Source: Cryptomeria japonica (taxonomy: Eukaryota; Streptophyta; Pinopsida; Cupressales; Cupressaceae). Taken from it: DNA of 64,000 nucleotides. The notes beneath the pieces are model-generated. The model worked only from the letters and a program-made list of their open reading frames with translations, was not told where the DNA came from and searched no databases. The stretch's first letter is position 1. Every line of letters starts with the position of its first letter. Both the position numbers and the translations under genes were made by a program. The stretch lies in contig NC_081414.1 in the NCBI RefSeq assembly GCF_030272615.1, positions 810,377,069-810,441,068 of the forward strand, read 5' to 3'. This document shows positions 32,980 to 46,382 of the stretch, in pieces.

Positions 32980-35900
32980 TCAAATTAACATTCTTATGTC
33001 CTCATGGATATGGTCTATAAATCCCCACCTTCTCAAATTATCTTGAGCCACACCAATATTGGCCAACTTATCACCAATCAAGCTCCCTTGTTAATAAACA
33101 TGGGAAAAAATAAACTCATAAAAGGTGCTATGAATACCCCTAGAATCAATAATCAAAGACTTGATGGTCCAACTAGGGGCTTGAATCCCTCTTAAAAAAT
33201 TAACAATAGTTAAGAAATAACTTTCAAGATGTACCTTGGAGAAGCCACTAGAGGTTGTCATCTTCAAACCAATGTAGGCTACAAAACCCTCAACATAGTT
33301 GTTTGTCTAAGAACCCAAAGGGGGGACCACAGTCGAGACAAACCTATCATTGTGATAACAAACCACTCCCACACAATTAGAAAGTCCAAGATTCCCTTTC
33401 GCTACCCCATCATTGTTAATTTTAATCCACCCTTCCAGTGGTTCTTTCGAAACTACACCATCGCTAACCATCTTGTACTTCGTCAAAGGCTAAGAAATTT
33501 CACACTAAATATTCTAGCATTGAGCCACATTAAGATAATACTGAGAAGGAGTCATCGGGGGGCCATGAGAATTGATATTGTTACAAGCCACAAGAAAACT
33601 ATCTTTAATAGTCGACTTTATAGTCAATGCTACCACATGCAAACATAATCCCTAAAAAACATGGTTATTACGTTCTTTCCAAATCCTCCAAGCCACATGA
33701 GGCATGGATAAAGACCACAGAAGAAAAAGTCAGGGATTATCAAAACGAGAAATCCACTAATTATAGCACTCAAAAAAAGAATTTGGGAAGACTATAGAGA
33801 CTGGCCACAAGTTAAAAAAATAAGCCCAAAACTCTCTAGAAAAGGAACACTTAAAGAGAATATGAAAAGGATCTTTTGCATCGTCTAGGCAAAGGAAACA
33901 TTTGTTAGGTAAAGCCAACACCCTCTTGCATAGATTATCAATTGTGAGATTTTGTTCTAAACTTGAAGCCAAAAAACAAATATTCACTTTAGGAATAACA
34001 ATAGTGTTCCACACCAAAGCCCAAAAAGGACGAGGATCAAAAGGATGAGACTTGCAAATTGAAAGTCTTATAAATCGAGAAAGAACCATCAAGAGAGAAG
34101 GCCCACACAAAAGAGTCCTCAAATGACACATCAGGAATATGTGTCAAGGAGAGAAGCGCCTAAAGGGACCAACTTAGGATCAATGATCAACAAGTTAACC
34201 CAATTAGAGTTAAGGATATAAGTTGCCACTTAACAACCAAACCTTCGAATGCAAGTCTCCTTTTAAAATGGCTGGCTCAACTAGAAAATGCAAGGGGGTA
34301 ATCACCAATCCACTAGTCATCCTAGAACAATATCTTCCTCCCATACCCAATAGACCATTTAACACCTCAAGATACAATAGTTTTCAGAATAGATATAGAA
34401 TTCCACAACACAAAGCAAGCCACAAAACGACCTCTATCAACAAGAAATTGTTTGAAATTGTCATAGGTCTAGATAACTATTTATTTTGGACAATATTGGT
34501 CCATTCATTTTTCTCATGAATACTACACCAAAGATTTTTGGCCAAAAGAGCCATATTAAATTCCTTGATCTTCCTAATGGCTAGACCACCAAAGGTCGTT
34601 AGGAGACAAACTTGGTCCTAGGTAACAAGATGCATCATGTTCTTGGTGTCTAAACCAGTCCATGGAAAATTCCTCTGAATCTACTCCATTTTAAAAAAAA
34701 TAAATTTGGGGACATCAAAGATTCTCATGACATACACAGGTAAAATTTGTAAAGAAACTTTAATCAATTGAAGTTTACCTACTTGGATCAAAAGATACCC
34801 TTTCCATCCAACAAATTTTGATTGCAATGTATCAATGAGATTCAGCCAGTAGGAGTCAGGGACCCTATTGGAACAAGGACATAACCCCAATTAAGTGGAT
34901 GGGAGATCCAGAATCCTACAACCAAAAATCATGACAATCCTTTGTTGTCTTCTAAACGAGGTATTCAAAGAGAATAAGGAGCTCTTATGAAGGATAATAT
35001 TTTTTCCAAAATCATGTTCAAACACATAAAAAATGCCTTTGAGGGTCTTAGCTTTCACAATAGATTCATCCCCCATAAGAATGGTGTAATCCTCAAACTA
35101 CTAGTGAGAACAAGCATAATCAACAAAAGATAGAGACAACCCTTTTAACCTACCAATTCTCACATGCTTCTAAATAAATCTTCCCATGGTTTTAGCAAAA
35201 AAGATAAAAGGGAAGGGGGAGATGGGGTCCCCTTGCCTAAGCCCATGAGAACTAGGGAAAAAGCCAGAAGGAGAACCACTAACAATAACAACAAACTTAG
35301 CTGAACAAATTAATTGAGAGATCAGCTAAATAAAGATGTTATTGAAACCAAATGCCACAACAACCTTAAGAAGGCAATTCCAATCCACCTGATCATAAGC
35401 TTTAGGGAGATCCATCTTAATAAAAAAATAACCCTCTTATTCATAGGCAAAGAGTGAATATTTCCATGCACCGTTATAATAGAATCAAGAATTTGGTATC
35501 CCGACACAAATCCATTTTTTTGAGCCGATATTAATGAGGGAATAAATTATTTAATATGAAAAACTAAAATCTTTAATAAAAAATTATAAAGGAAATCGCA
35601 CAAACTTATTGGATGAAAATTCTGAAAGGAGTGAGCCTCAACTTTCTTCATAATAAGAGCAATAAAGGAAACATTCAGTTGTTTGAGGAGGGATCTCAAA
35701 CCAAAAAACCCTTTAGTTGTAGCTATAAATTCATTAGTTATAATATCCCAATATATCTAAAATAAAAATGTAGGGAAGTCGTCCGAACTAGGAACCTTAT
35801 TACCTTCAAAGGAAAATATAGCAGCACAAACTTCCTCCATAGCTAGAATCCTAGTAAGGGAGCATTTTATATCATTAGAAACCAATGGAGGAATTTCATT

Positions 35901-38105
35901 TAAAATATCTCGTTGACAAGTAGGGTCAAGGGGTTGATCATTAGATAAAAGAGAAGAGATGAAATCCATACTCGCCTACATAATATAGTCATATTTTTGG
36001 AAAGTTCTCCCATTGAACTACATGGATTAAATACTATTAAGTGTCCTATTCTTGAGAGTGGAAATATGGAAAAACTTAGTGTTGCAATCTCTACTTTTAA
36101 GAAAAATAGCACCTTATCTTTGCTTCCAAAATTTCTCCTCCTTGACAATAATATCATGAAGCTTGGAAAGGATAACAATTTCCTGATCCCTCAAAGAACT
36201 AGAGGCTCCCTGGGATTGAATCTGGGCATGGACTATTGGAAAGAGACAATGCACAGGATATCTGGTATTGTCATTGATGGCAACTCAAGTCAGTATACCC
36301 ATCCGTAGTGAATGATTTTCTCATACCGAAAGACAAATTGAAGATTGATTTATGTCTGGCAAGCTTAGAATAGGGCATCTGACAATATTTGGTATTTTGT
36401 TTCACGTTAATATTTTTTGTTGTGGATCCCAGGGAAGTTTGATAGATGTTTGGACTACCTTATTCCAAAATTTTAACCTTCGATGATTATTGATGTACGA
36501 GTTAGATGGTTTGATGCATCGAGTTTTGGTTTGACAGTGCGATATGACCAACTAGCATGATAAATCCTTATGCGGATTAAGTGGAGCAATTTTTGCAATT
36601 GTTTTTGTGATCTAGGATGTTTAGCCAACATATGTGGTAGCATGTGTTTGATTTTTTTGGTCTGCATTAGCATTTGAGTTTGAATTATGCCCCCAGTTTG
36701 TACCTGTCTGAATAAAGTGTTAAATGATATTGAGTCGACATGTAGCCGATATGATTTCTTGTTGCAGATATATAAGAGAGATGGTTTTGATCATTTTGGG
36801 TGTGTGGATGGCATCAGTGATCGAATGAAATTTGTTTCACATGTACAAGATAGAGATTGGTTCTCTAGATTATAGGAGAATAATGTAATAGAGTAGTGAG
36901 AGATGAAGTATATGAAATTTATGTATTGTGCTTAACCAAAACTATAATCAGGTATTTGTAGATGCTACTGTTTAGTTCAATCATTCCTATAATCTTTGTA
37001 TTTGACTTATAGGTAGTGAGCCTCTCACTTTTGAGAAGTGAACTCTAGGTAGTGTGCTTGAATGCATGTGCATTCCCTATTTGTAATATTTCTATACTTT
37101 TGTAGAGTATACTTATATTGTGGGTTCATCCTCACTGTGGTTTTTCCCTTAACCAGGTTTCCATGTACAAAAATCTTGGTGTTATGGTGCTGTGGTTAGC
37201 TTATTTATGTTCTTGCATATTTTTTTTGTTTATCCCCCTCTTAGTGTTCCGTGATTCCAACATGGACATCATTTAAATCACATTTTATCCTATTTTTGTT
37301 GAGACAAATATGACCAAAAGAAGAATTACTCTATTTTAGCATATTAGTTTTAACTGTCGCCAATTTTTTCACCACATGATACATGGAAGAGCCAAGATTA
37401 TCAACAAACCATTAATCTTTGATGTTTTCTTTAAGGTCACGATTAAGGGTTCACATCTTTTCAAATATAAAAGGGAAATTATTATTTCTACACTTGATAT
37501 ATGTAGTGAAGGCAATGGGAAAATGGTCTGAGCTAATACCAGAAAGAGTTGAAAGTCTGTACATAAAAGATGTCAACCAATCTAGAGAAATCAAAGCATG
37601 ATCTACTCTAACTTGAGTCGGGTTTGATGCACTATGTCTATTTGACCAAATAAATAAAACACCATGCAAACTCAAATCCAAATCCAATAGCCCCTTGGAA
37701 TTGATTAAAGATAATAAATCCCGACTACTATTTTCAGCATTAGGAGCCCCACCTTTCTTATTAGAACAATGAATCATGGTATTCAATTCCCCATCACAGG
37801 TCATTTGAGAGGGCCAATAGAAGCTCTAAAATTAGATAGAGAAGTCCACAATTTTCACCTAGAAACCTTGTTATTTGGGGCATAGATATTACATAACAAT
37901 TAAATAGAGTCATCCTTAAGATGTTCAAACCTAGTAGAAATATGATTGGAAGAAGAAACCATCTTAGAACCTTTAATAATTCTACATTTTTGTTTCCTTA
38001 ACAAGGAAGGTATCTAGTTTACAATCCCTTATTAGGTTAGACAAAAGATCATGTTTATGAGGGTGATTCAACCTCCTTATGTTCAATGATAAAATCTTTA
38101 TTTAA
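32980..38105 (-). pseudogene. LINE ORF2: endonuclease, reverse transcriptase, zf-RVT, RNase H
   Basis: The endonuclease (37451-38105) reads ILSLNIRRLNHPHKHDLLSN, DTFLVKETKM, then GLLDLDLSLHGVLFIWSNRH, RVDHALISLDWL and LSGISSDHFPIAF. The RT lies left of the solo LTR (34680-36230): EEVCAAIFSFEGNKVPSSDD, FHPISLCDF, SAQKNGFVSGYQILDSI, PSSHGLRQGDPISPF, and a catalytic box reduced to FEDYTILMGDES. The zf-RVT-like part (33757-34131) reads FWALVWNTIVIPKVNICFLA...CFLCLDDAKDPFHILFKCSF. RNase H (about 33000-33480) has IKINNDGVAKGNLG, an EGFVAYIGLK glutamate and GDKLANIG. It stops at TGA 32980-32982. RNase H-bearing L1 types are known in plants. Stops and shifts are many. Confidence 0.87.
36229..37267 (+). 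mobile_element. Solo LTR F with TGGAC target duplications
   Basis: The LTR itself is 36234-37262 (1,029 bases). It starts TATTGGAAAGAGACA (first G mutated) and ends GTGATTCCAACA, with TGGAC on both sides (36229-36233 and 37263-37267). It aligns along its length with the LTR of element E (minus strand, 55625-63290): shared GGCAACTCAAG, TTAGAATAGGGCATC, TGCATGTGCATTCCC and CCATGTACAAAAATCTTGG. It is the product of LTR-LTR recombination of a former full element. An ORF at 36687-36875 inside it is fortuitous. Confidence 0.92.
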
Positions 38106-38299
38106 AGAGAGAAAAGACAAAAAGACCCATTTCAGAAAGAGTTCACTGCAGACCATCTGCCACATCATATTTTCTCTATTTATCAGAAGTTTGGAGAGTC
38201 GTAGGCCTACCAACATTATTAGAGTCCTCATCACAATCTTCCCTCATTTTATTTCTATTCTTGATAAAAAATGTCTTGGGGGGGGTGGGATTTCGTTCT

Positions 38300-39545
38300 T
38301 ATATTTGACTTTCCCATAATAAAAGGCATCTCATTGCTACTAGACTCATTCACCTCATACCTCCGATCATCCTTAAGTGATGAACATCCCAATTCAGTAC
38401 CGAAGGATCTCCCAGATATTTTGAAATATTACCCATGGGATTAATTTCACTAGATGCGGATGAGTTTGGAACTCTTGCATCAGAAAAGGTCAACACAGGA
38501 GGAACTGGATCAATCCCACTGCCATCAAAATCCCGAGAGGAAGCCAATGTAGAAGGTCCAGACCCATTACTCAAACCTCCACCTTTCTCTCTCCAAACTT
38601 TTTTAGATGCTTTAGCTTTATATTTATTATCCAGTTAGTCCTTGGCCCATTTCCCACCTTTTTTATAGTGAAAACAAGAAAATGAGATAGATTCAAACTA
38701 AACGATCTGAGCCCACTTTTCCAGTTTATAATTAATAACCACCTCCAAGGGAAAATCAAAGGATTTCTTAATGTTAACACAAATATGGACATAAACCAAC
38801 TGCTTTCTGGAATCTATCATAGGATCCACTAAAATCAACTCCCCAAAACAAGCTACTAGTCCATGGAAGATTTATTCCTCCCAGAATTCTAAAGGTAAGT
38901 CAAAGAGCTTGACCCAGATAGGAGCCATATCAAGGGCCCAATCCAGGGGAGAAAACCTTGGTTCCCATTTATTAAGAGCAAGAGAAGAGCGACCAAACAT
39001 CTAGGGGATACCTGCTAGAACTGAAAGCAAATATTGTTCACAAGTAAAAACAAAAGAGAAAAACCCTTTTGCCATGGCCATAAAATCAATCAATCCCTTT
39101 TTTTTACACTTTTTGGCAACCCACTCATGAACAACCTCAATATTTGGATGATAGAAAATAAATTCACTGACCAGAGAATAATCCATTAAACCAATACCTT
39201 TATCCACAAGACAATCCAGTATCGAAATAGAGAAAGCACTAGAAGGAGTGTCCACACAATACAAATTAGGGGAAATGAACTTACCTTTGAGGAAATATCC
39301 AAACATCTTCGAGGAAGATCATCAGAAATCCTACCATTAAGAAACCTAACCACATCACCCAACCTTGCATGGGAGAAATCCATATGATGCTTATTAGAAG
39401 CACGAGCTAGCAGAAACCTTGAAGCCATAGGGGGATTAGAATCATCACCGTCCTTGGCAGCTCGATCCAACCCTCTGCCATTTCCATTGTAGGTAGTTAC
39501 TTCCTCCATTGAATTCAAACCATCACCTCTGCATGCCTCCTCCAT
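38300..39545 (-). pseudogene. LINE ORF1: DUF4283-type nucleic-acid-binding protein
   Basis: It starts at ATG 39545 (MEEACRGDGLNSMEEV). After a frameshift near 39290, the DUF4283-like core follows: EVVHEWVAKKCKKKGLIDFM, MAKGFFSFVFTCEQ, MFGRSSLALNKWEPRFSP, APIWVKLFDLPLEFW and LVYVHICVNIKKSFDFPLEV. A knuckle that would be CCHC reads CFHYKKGGKWAKD, losing its second Cys and its His. A Ser/Pro-rich tail (SNGSGPSTLASSRDFDGSG) follows. This is the standard ORF1 of plant L1-type LINEs, an RNA-binding chaperone. Stops and the shift make it a pseudogene. Confidence 0.82.
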
Positions 39546-40010
39546 AATTTCATAGTTACATAAATCATAATATGTAATTAGAGTTAATATATTAAATATA
39601 TAATATTTTTGTTATTTTTGAAAGTAAATGTATATCATATAACTAAATAATGTGAAATTGAAACAAAAGTAAATGATTAAGAGAGGTAGGTTAAATTTAT
39701 TTTGGAAATTGTAATTATAAAATTAACATTATAGGAAAACATCAATCTAAATATCATGCACCATGATATTGCATTCAAAAAATATTAAAGCAATTATGGT
39801 TTGTTGAAACATATATACAAATTCATTGAGTCAATATTAAAGTAGAGAAATAGAGTTCCAATTTTTTGAAATAATTTTTACATATTCAAAATATTATCCG
39901 ATGACTATTTTTATTTTTGTACTTGTGAATATAATTGGTATCTTCATGTGTTCACATTTATGTAAGGAACCTCTAAAAATATAAGAAATTTACATTAACA
40001 TTAACATTTG
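39546..40010. other. AT-rich flank; start of an old tandem-repeat unit
   Basis: No ORF. From about 39911 the sequence (ATAATTGGTATCTTCATGTG and on) is the left part of a repeat unit. Its right parts lie at 51291-51337 and 53594-53635, and its intact second copy is at about 53655-53865. Elements H and J split it. Confidence 0.6.
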
Positions 40011-40015
40011 AATAG
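40011..40015. repeat. Target-site duplication of element H (AATAG)
   Basis: AATAG precedes the TGTTGGG start of H. The same AATAG follows its 3' end at 51286-51290. Confidence 0.92.
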
Positions 40016-40334
40016 TGTTGGGAAAATGGTGATGTACACCTTGCATAATAATGTTTCATTTTTGTATTATTTTATTATTGTGTGAGGTGGACATGAAATT
40101 ATATTGCAATATAATATTGTATTATTGCACCTAGGAGAACCTAGATCTACATGCAAGATGTAGATATTACCTTGGAATATTCTTGTAACCACTGGATGAG
40201 TTATATTGACACATTGGTATTATTATATTGTACTTATTTCATATTGGGGAATGGAATTGTGATGAAGTACCCAATATTAAATGTGGGCCAAGGTTAGGTA
40301 GGAAAAATATTATATTTTATTGTCACATAGTTTT
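40016..40334 (+). repeat. 5' LTR of element H, left part
   Basis: It matches the first ~320 bases of the H 3' LTR (TGTTGGGAAAATGGTGATGT ... TTGTCACATAGTTTT). The rest of this LTR continues at 45955. Confidence 0.88.
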
Positions 40335-40348
40335 GGGCACATATTTTT

Positions 40349-41085
40349 TGAAAGGAAACTTGCAGCCAACTTTTTGACAATTTCCACATAACCCAATTTA
40401 GACCCTAACAAAATAAACTCATAGAATCCACATGCAAAGAATAGACAACATACCCATGAAAAATGACACAACATATGTCCTGGGAAAACCCTCATAAGGG
40501 AAAAACCCTGCCTCCAATAACATCATCCATCATGTATTATCAACAATGCGTCCATTACAATAAAACTATGAAAAGCCTTCGAAAACCCAGCCATAACAAG
40601 CTATCAACAAGCACTCCATGTGAACAAGCATGAATCAACACACCCGATGCCATGCTTACTATCTCCACAAATGCTAACCGAGCTAATTGACCAACCCAAA
40701 CAAATACCCTTGTGGTTTCTCTTATAAACACAAGCTCCCACAAAACCACCAAGTGGTATTACATCAAAACCATGTGACAATAAAATATAATATTTTTCCT
40801 ACCTACCCTCGACCCACATTTAATATTGGATAATTGATCACAATTAAATTCTCCAATATTAAAATAAATACAATATAGTAATACCAATGTGTCAATAAAA
40901 CTCATCAAGTGGTTAGAGGAATATTGCAAGGGGATCTCTACATGTTGTACATCCATCTAGGTGCTACTAGGTGCAACAATACAATATGATATTACAATAT
41001 AATTCCATGTCCACCTCATACAATAATAAAATAATACAAAAACAAAAAAATATCATGAAAGGTGTACAACACCATTTTCCTAACA
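40349..41085 (-). repeat. 3' LTR of element G
   Basis: On the minus strand it begins TGTTAGGAAAATGGTGTTGT and ends CAAGTTTCCTTTCA. The purine tract CAAGTGGGAGAA lies just outside it at 41086-41097. Confidence 0.87.
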
Positions 41086-41097
41086 TTCTCCCACTTG

Positions 41098-44000
41098 TTG
41101 TATACATTGCATAAGGGCCAAGAAGTAATCTGTCACACAAACAAGAGATTGATCTCTCCATGCACATATACCATCATGGAGTCTAAGTTCTCCATGTGCT
41201 CCATCAAGATGCCTGCAACAAGAAATAAAGTAACCAACATCACATACATGAATGCTCCCACCCTTCATCATGCCACCACCACTGGACATGAAAAGGTCTT
41301 CCAAAGAGAAAGCCACACAATCTATCACAAAAAAATATGTCCTACACCAACTAATATCCGAACGCAAACACAAATACAAAGGTATCCAATGTAAAGGTAT
41401 CTGTTTACATAGCTGAAATAACACCCACAACAATTGCTACCACATCAACTATACATTCCTCCAAGGTGTAAAAACCAAGTGAATATCATCTCGTCAACAT
41501 ATGCAACCTATAAAATATAACCATAATCCCCAAGTACAATATCTGCCACATATGTACACCAAGGAACTGCCACTGCATAGGTAAAGTCAATATCAGAAAT
41601 GAATCCACTAGCATCATATCATAGAAGTGTAACCATGTAGTATCAAGAACATCCACATCAATATGAACATCATGTAAACTGATATCCTAGAAATACCACT
41701 CTCACACCATGTCTTCAACATTCTCCCATGTTCTCCACATCAACAAAAGAAAGAGATAAAGGAACATCCATGTCATCTCTTGCATAGCATATCGTGAATA
41801 AAAACTAATCAACACATAGCTCCAAACATCCTCTAACCAATTCAATGTGAATAAGAATATCCACAAAGATAACCAAAACAAAGGGAGAAACACTGCAAAT
41901 AAAAACATGTAGCATGTCCTTCTACACACACCTCTAAATTCCAACTGTGTCAAGTATGATCTCCTCCATAAAACCCCACATAAAAATCATAACAACACCC
42001 AAACACCATTCAATCCCTTAGACCAAACAAACATATATAACATGTAATCAACATGGATGTAAGTCTCTCATAACCAAGAAGATCAAACTAAGTATCCATT
42101 CCCAATCCTAGGGAATATGCCCAATAAACCATCTCCCAAACTAATATCAATGACTGCCACCATCATAATAATAACTAAAATGCACAAGGAGATAACCGAT
42201 GTCATACATCTCTCAAATTAACACTCCACAACTAAACATCTATCCAAAGCTTAAGTTCCATATCTATGAAAAATAAGAATAAATATAATGCACCTAACAG
42301 GAAACAATGGGCAATACCTCTCAAGTAGTAAACTGTCGAGTAGACCAAGAGTGGGGAATGAGAATGCTCATCCAAGACATCAAAGTCATCATGACTCATC
42401 TAAGAACAATCTCCTCAGATTTCCTCATGAAACCAACAACCATTCCAATACATATGTCTAATCACAAGAGAATATCAGTATCACCTATGTCTCCATGTAT
42501 CCATGAGCACTTGTAACTAATCAATCCATGCCAAAATCCAAATGGAACATAGCATCACCATGAAGTAATCAAGAAAATTATCATGTACCTAATATAAAGA
42601 GAACCAACCAAGAACAATGTCAAAGCTCCAATTGCAGAATCAAGAACATAACATGACAACATGATCTAATCATCTCCTCCAAAGAGATAAAATTATCCAT
42701 ATATGAACATATCCAATAACCATATCATGCCAAAACTCTAATCTAGAATCAAGAGTGCACCATGACATAATATCAACTATCCTATCAAATAAGGATAAAA
42801 AGTCAAATGAAAGCATAAACCACACTTCAATCAAGGACTCCTTGAGCCCTCAAGATATAAATATTGTCAAATATTATGAATATCACCATTTCCTACAAGT
42901 GTAACCACAAATGTCAAAGACCCTTATGCAGCAACATGATCTAGGACATCCTCCAAAAATTTGCACACTAAGAAGATCATCCACCATCCAATGGTGAATA
43001 CACATCACTACTACAAGATACCACTAAACTATGATACCAAGATCTCCATAGAATCATGATGACCGTATCCTAAATGAAGATCATCCAGGTCTACACACAT
43101 ACAACTGAAATGTCAATAATATCAAGTAAACCATGAACTCCATCTCAAGAATATACAAAACAACCAACCAAGCAATCAGGATCAAATCATACATCACCAC
43201 ATCACACTGTCAAAACATCCCACTAAAATTGTATACAACCTATCCATGACAAAATGATAAAAGCATCCTCTAACATGAGAATAAACCAAATCCATCTAAC
43301 AGTAAAAGAACTCAAAGTCGACATCATGAGATCCCAAAAGTCAAAGTAACCATGATCTTCAAACAAAAAGATAAACCTCCATATCAATTAAGAATCCAAT
43401 CAAATAATCATCAATTAGAGCACCCTCAAATCCAATCATCTCATGCTAAAGTCCCTAAACACAAAGAACAACCATGGAATAATGATCAGACTCACAAAGC
43501 AAGCATCTAACTCAATGTGTCCAACCTGTCAGCATCACATAGTCAACCATGTAGGACCCCCATCATGATTGTACCTGGTAACAACATCTCTCCACCTCAC
43601 CATGAGAACAAAATCAAGAAACCATGTGACTAAACCAAGCCACCAATCTAAATATGCATCAATAATGAAAGTTCTATGGGCATAGACAACCCATATCCAA
43701 GCCATAAACGCAATCCTATAAGTATAGACCGTCTACAACACTACACAACTTGTAGACCCAACAATACAACATACATACTCAAACCAGACTGATAACCATG
43801 TCAACACGAGAGCAATAAAGAGACAACATTGAGTTTACAATGACATCAAATCAAAATCTCCAATATGTAGCATGCCATAAGCTCATATTGTAATGAAAGC
43901 CAAAATAACCTATAAGTGGCCCAAGTCAAAATATTAGCATATAAATCATGTTAGATCTACTCCCAACCTGAGCCAAAGTGTAGTTCTCTCCAAGATATTT

Positions 44001-45204
44001 CCATCAACTATTTGAAGTCCAAAATTTGACTCCATATGCTCAAGTTATGACCTCTCAAAGCCATAAAGGTACCTGTCACTTCCAAGTGACATTTCACTAC
44101 CCAAATAACAAAATATAGAAAAACTAAGTATATTAGGATGAAGTACACTGAATCACCTTTCCAATGACTATAAGAAGTCAGAAAAATGACATCATATGTC
44201 CAAGTTATGCTCTGTGGAAGAAAACAACCAATTAAGCTATAAATGCAAGCCAAGACTCCAAAAATATATCCAATATGCCATTAAAACACATTTTCAATTT
44301 TCTCAATATTTCCCATATGCTAATAAAAATAATTTTTCAAATATAATTAGGTCAGCCAAAACTCCAACCACCATATAAAGCATACTGGCATATAAAAAAT
44401 TATTTTAATGGGTGGCATTCATTTCCAAAGTTTTCTTAAAAAACAAAATTCACAAAAATAAGATTTCATTAAATATTATTGGCAGGATTTTTTTTTTTAA
44501 TAAATTGTTTGTTTTAAGTTTTATTTATGGGGGATTCAAAACCCACGAGGGTTACCCATGCTAGGGAACTCTACATCGACGAGCCCCCCATCATCAACAC
44601 AGTGGTCGGTGCCACTACCGGAAAAGATGACAATGGATACTAATAGTGGTACCATCCACTATCGGTATTGGCAGTGCCTACAGGTTGTGAGTGTGGGGTT
44701 CTACGGACCCGTCACCCCACAATAATAATTTTTATTTTTATTTTTCACCTTTTTCACTTTTTAATTTTATTTTTTATTTATTTTAATTTTTCATTTAATT
44801 TTAAAAAAAGGCAATCGGGATTTTCTCTTGCAGGAATATTTAAATACTTTTCTGACAATGTCTCTGCGTAGGCAGTACGACCATACCGTCTAATTTTTTT
44901 TCAAAATCAGTCCAACATAACCAAAATAGGGAAAGTTATATATCAAAATTCATCCTAGCCTTCCTCATCACAACCTTGGGGTCTGTTTTGTCCCATGGGG
45001 TCAAATTTGAAACTCCACCCCCAAAACCCCCAAAATGCAGATCAATAGAAACCCATTTTGAAAAAAAAAATTATAACTCCAAATCTGCAAAAAAATGCCC
45101 ACAAATTTGCAACCAACAACCTCCAACAAACCCTCTTCCTAGTCTTTCATTCTTTCACACATTCATGGATTCAACCTAGGGTTATAAACACCATTAAACC
45201 AATA
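41098..45204 (-). other. Internal region of element G
   Basis: About 4.1 kb is rich in A and C on the plus strand, the complement of H. Short ORFs (up to ~117 codons) have no protein-like features. It aligns in inverse order with the internal region of H, for example the GC-richer block with several GGTACC-like dyads at 44540-44700 against 46890-47090. Confidence 0.75.
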
Positions 45205-45218
45205 GCTCTGATACTAGT
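45205..45218 (-). other. Primer binding site of element G
   Basis: On the minus strand, ACTAGTATCAGAGC follows the LTR end. It is the Met-tRNA type with one change from TGGTATCAGAGC. Confidence 0.75.
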
Positions 45219-45954
45219 TGAAAGGAAACTTGCAGCCAACTTTTTCAAAATTTCCACATAACCCAATTTAGATCTTAACAAAATAAACTCATATAATCCA
45301 CATGCAAAGAGTAGACAACATACCCATGAAAAGTGACACAAGATATATCTTAGGAAAACCCTTATAAGGAAAAAAACTAGCCTCCAAAAGCATCATCCAC
45401 CATGTATTATCAACAATGCATCCATTACAATACAACTATGGAAATCCTTTGAAAACCCAACCATAACAAGCCATCAACAACCACTCCATATGAACAAGCA
45501 TGAATCCATACATCCCATGCCAGGTTTCCTACCTCTACAAATCTTAACCTGGCTAACTGACCAAACCAAACAACTACACTTGTGGTTGCTTTTATAAACA
45601 CAAGCTCCCACAAAACCACCAAGTGGTATTACATCATAACCATGTGACAATAAAATATAATAATTTTCTTACCTACCCTTGACCCACATTTAATATTGGG
45701 TACTTTGTCACAATTACATTTTCCAATATTAAATACATACAAGATAATAATACCAATGTATCAATACAAGTCATCAAGTGGTTACAAGAATATTCCAAGG
45801 GAATATCTACATGTTGCACGTCCATCTAGGTGCTCCTAGGTGCAACAATACAATATGATATTACAATATAATTCCATGTCCACCTCACACAATGATAAAA
45901 TAATAGAACAATAAAACATTACTATGCAAGTTGTACAAAACCATTTTCCCAAAA
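45219..45954 (-). repeat. 5' LTR of element G
   Basis: Its left end TGAAAGGAAACTTGCAG abuts the primer site. Its right end reads CCATTTTCCCAAAA, where the terminal CA has mutated to AA. It contains the TATAAA-bearing stretch seen in all LTRs of this family. Confidence 0.87.
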
Positions 45955-46367
45955 GTTTTGATGTAATACCACTTGGTGGTTTTGTGGGAGCTTGTGTTTA
46001 TAAAAGAAACCACAAGGGTAGTTATTTGGGTTGGTCAGTTAGCCATTCTAAAATTTGTGCAGGTTGGAAGCGTGGCATGAGATGTGTGGTTACATACTTG
46101 GTCACATGTTGTGCTTGTTGATAACTGGGTTCTAGAAGCTTTAACAGTTGTATTATAATCTTTCATTGTTGAATAATTCATGGTGACATGGATGCTTTTG
46201 GAGGATAGGTGTTTCTCTCATGAGGGTTTTTTCAAGGTATATCTTGTGTCACATTTTCATGGGCATGTTGTCTATTCTTTGGATGTGGATTCTATGTGAT
46301 TATTTTGTTGAAATCTTAAATGGGTTATGTGGAAATTGTCATAAAGTTGGCTACAAGTTTCCTTACA
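45955..46367 (+). repeat. 5' LTR of element H, right part
   Basis: It continues the split LTR from GTTTTGATGTAATACC to TTTCCTTACA. The TATAAAAG at 45999-46006 is a good core-promoter candidate, also present at 50906-50913 in the 3' LTR. Confidence 0.88.
45999..46006 (+). promoter_or_regulatory. TATA box of the G/H family LTR
   Basis: TATAAAAG lies in a block (GGGAGCTTGTGTTTATAAAA) shared by the G and H LTRs, about 360 bases before the LTR end. The position is typical for the U3 promoter. Confidence 0.6.
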
Positions 46368-46369
46368 AG

Positions 46370-46382
46370 TGGTATCAGAGCT
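46370..46382 (+). other. Primer binding site of element H
   Basis: TGGTATCAGAGCT, two bases after the LTR end. It is an exact match to the initiator-Met tRNA type. Confidence 0.88.

Larger units (their letters stand above)
31189..39545 (-). mobile_element. Plant LINE (L1-type) with a third ORF, split by a solo LTR
   Basis: Read right to left: ORF1 with a DUF4283-type domain and knuckle, ORF2 with endonuclease, RT, zf-RVT-type region and RNase H, and a downstream ORF3. There are no LTRs of its own. Solo LTR F interrupts it at 36234-37262, between endonuclease and RT. The element is decayed by stops, shifts and lost catalytic residues. Neither a clear poly-A tail nor flanking duplications were found, so both ends are approximate. 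The 3' UTR may extend below 31189. Confidence 0.85.
40349..45954 (-). mobile_element. Non-coding LTR element G (sister of H, inverted)
   Basis: It has LTRs of 737 and 736 bases and a ~4.1 kb internal region with no coding ORF. It belongs to the same family as H and is inserted in H's 5' LTR in the opposite orientation. GTTTT at 40330-40334 and 45955-45959 is the likely target duplication, but 14 extra bases (40335-40348) sit between the left copy and the LTR edge. With H it forms an inverted repeat over about 11 kb. Confidence 0.85.

Noticed and set aside
41062-41433. ORFs of 110-117 codons in element G and their mirrors at 50300-50618 in H
   Set aside because: They lie in the internal region next to the purine tract, have no recognisable domain, and change frame between the two copies.
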